Assembly (NCBI RefSeq): GCF_900109205.1
Contig: NZ_FNZB01000002.1
Location: 434,001 to 498,000, forward strand
Source of the DNA: Sphingomonas sp. OV641
GTDB lineage: Bacteria > Pseudomonadota > Alphaproteobacteria > Sphingomonadales > Sphingomonadaceae
Reading direction: 5' to 3'
Length of the DNA stretch: 64,000 nucleotides
Both the position numbers and the translations under genes were made by a program. The notes below the pieces were generated by a model. The model was not told the origin of the DNA. It searched no databases and was given only the letters and a program-made list of their open reading frames with translations. Below, piece after piece: positions 62,984 through 64,000 of this stretch (position 1 is its first letter; every line of letters begins with the position of its first letter).

Positions 62984-64000
62984 ATGTCGAACATCTTCAC
63001 GATCCCCGAACTTGACGACCTGCGCATGTCCGAAGGCGTGCGCCCGCTTTTCGAAGCGGTGAAGCACTTCATCCGCGACCATGTCGACCCGATCTATCCC
63101 GAGTTCGAGCGGCTGGGCGAGGAGCGCAAGGAGCGCTGGAGCTTCGCACCGGGGCAGCTCGAACTGCTGCAGGGCGCCAAGGACAAGGCAAAGGCGGCGG
63201 GGTTGTGGAATTTCTTCCTGCCCAACGCTGAGACCGGCGAGGGGCTGTCGAACCTCGATTATGCCTATATCGCCGCCGAACTCGGCAAGTCGCCGCTCGC
63301 GTCCGAAGCGCTAAACTGCTCGGCGCCCGATACCGGCAACATGGAAGTGCTGGAGCGGGTCGGCACGCCCGAGCAGAAGAAGCAGTGGCTGGAGCCGCTG
63401 CTCGCCGGCGAGATCCGCTCCGCTTATGCGATGACCGAGCCGGATGTCGCCTCGTCCGACGCGAAGAACGTGCGCTGCGCGGCCCGGCTCGAGGGCGACG
63501 AATGGGTTATCAACGGCGAGAAGCATTATATCTCGGGCGCCGGCGACCCGCGCTGCAAGGTGATGATCACCATGGTGCGCACCAACCCCGATGCGCCATC
63601 GTCGCAGCAGCAGTCGCAGATCCTGGTGCCGATGGACGCGCCGGGTGTCGAGATTATCGGCGCGATGGAAGTGTTCGGCAAGGATCATGCGCCGCGCGGG
63701 CACATGCACCTCAAGTTCAACAACGTGCGCGTGCCGCGCGAGAACATCCTGCTGGGCGAAGGTCGCGGGTTCGAGATCTCGCAGGTGCGGCTCGGGCCGG
63801 GGCGGATCCACCATTGCATGCGCACCATCGGCAAGGCGGAGGTCGCGCTTGACCTGATGGTGAAGCGCGGCACCTCGCGCGAGGCGTTCGGCCGATCGCT
63901 GATCATGCTGGGCAAGAACATCGAGCTGGTCAGCCGCGCCCGGATCGAAATCGAGGCGATGCGCCTCATGGTGCTGAAGGCGGCCAAGGCGATGGACGTG
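62984..64000 (+). CDS. Acyl-CoA dehydrogenase family protein (partial, right edge)
   Basis: The first 339 codons of an acyl-CoA dehydrogenase. It starts MSNIFTIPELDDLRMSEGVR and shows SAYAMTEPDVASSDAKNVRC (substrate/FAD-binding middle domain), EWVINGEKHYISGAGDPRCK and RLGPGRIHHCMRTIGKAEVA. The phrase REAFGRSLIMLGKNIE begins the last helical domain, cut at the window edge. In the order seen it follows a LysR gene by 100 bp on the same strand and may be its target. The IHHCMRTIG style is that of the ACAD11-like subgroup. Confidence 0.92.
   Translation, partial: MSNIFTIPELDDLRMSEGVRPLFEAVKHFIRDHVDPIYPEFERLGEERKERWSFAPGQLELLQGAKDKAKAAGLWNFFLPNAETGEGLSNLDYAYIAAELGKSPLASEALNCSAPDTGNMEVLERVGTPEQKKQWLEPLLAGEIRSAYAMTEPDVASSDAKNVRCAARLEGDEWVINGEKHYISGAGDPRCKVMITMVRTNPDAPSSQQQSQILVPMDAPGVEIIGAMEVFGKDHAPRGHMHLKFNNVRVPRENILLGEGRGFEISQVRLGPGRIHHCMRTIGKAEVALDLMVKRGTSREAFGRSLIMLGKNIELVSRARIEIEAMRLMVLKAAKAMDV

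Noticed and set aside
1..64000. CRISPR arrays, prophage, insertion sequences with transposases
   Set aside because: None seen. The repeats present are short inverted or tandem extragenic elements without spacers or transposase genes.

Overview
The window is high-GC alphaproteobacterial DNA, most likely from a Sphingomonas-type organism. Evidence for this is a yellow carotenoid cluster of the crtY-crtI-LOG-crtB type, two large TonB-dependent receptors (TBDRs), a DUF1134/EipA envelope protein, a LuxR regulator facing cysDNC, and extragenic GC-rich inverted repeats. Both ends cut genes: cysNC on the left and an acyl-CoA dehydrogenase on the right.

Layout. 1-2903: sulfate activation (cysNC, cysD), with a divergent LuxR regulator to 3871. 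3890-6811: PdeM nuclease, MipA/OmpV porin-like protein, DUF2141 protein and a membrane di-iron hydroxylase. 6934-11141: carotenoid operon. 11150-14023: thrS with an apparent threonine leader peptide, flanked by inverted repeats. 14227-24460: mostly housekeeping genes (rpmB, tadA, OmpA-like, CorC-like, lgt, acyl-CoA ligase, LLM oxidoreductase, DUF1134) and tRNA-Ser(GCU). 24831-33913: a TetR gene and an oppositely oriented operon (TBDR, acyl-CoA synthetase, MFS, acyl-CoA dehydrogenase, phosphotransferase, DUF6285) that resembles the levulinate/4-hydroxyacid (lvaABCE) pathway. 33914-38800: a more AT-rich, accessory-looking stretch with an acyltransferase, a beta-propeller lipoprotein and a LuxR regulator.

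38828-57284 is the most interesting part. It reads as a self-contained locus for sulfoquinovose (SQ), the sulfosugar of plant and cyanobacterial sulfolipid. A GH31 sulfoquinovosidase carries the full Lys-Glu-Arg-Trp-Tyr sulfonate-recognition set. It lies in one operon with an SsuD/SmoC-like flavin monooxygenase, an FMN reductase, a SmoB-like aldo-keto reductase and a YeiH-type exporter. Divergent or nearby are a TBDR, an MFS importer and a LacI regulator. A matching 15-bp operator core lies in front of both the catabolic operon/TBDR pair and the importer. A sulfite dehydrogenase with its cytochrome c follows, then glycerol kinase, glycerol-3-phosphate dehydrogenase and a DeoR/GlpR repressor. 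Together these can take up SQ-glycerol, split it, desulfonate SQ to glucose plus sulfite, oxidise sulfite to sulfate and burn the glycerol. The right end (57274-64000) has an MFS exporter, two orphan hypotheticals, a chloroperoxidase-like hydrolase, a flavin reductase, a LysR gene that appears to lack a standard start codon, and an acyl-CoA dehydrogenase.

All functional calls are by reading motifs and context. No database search was run.
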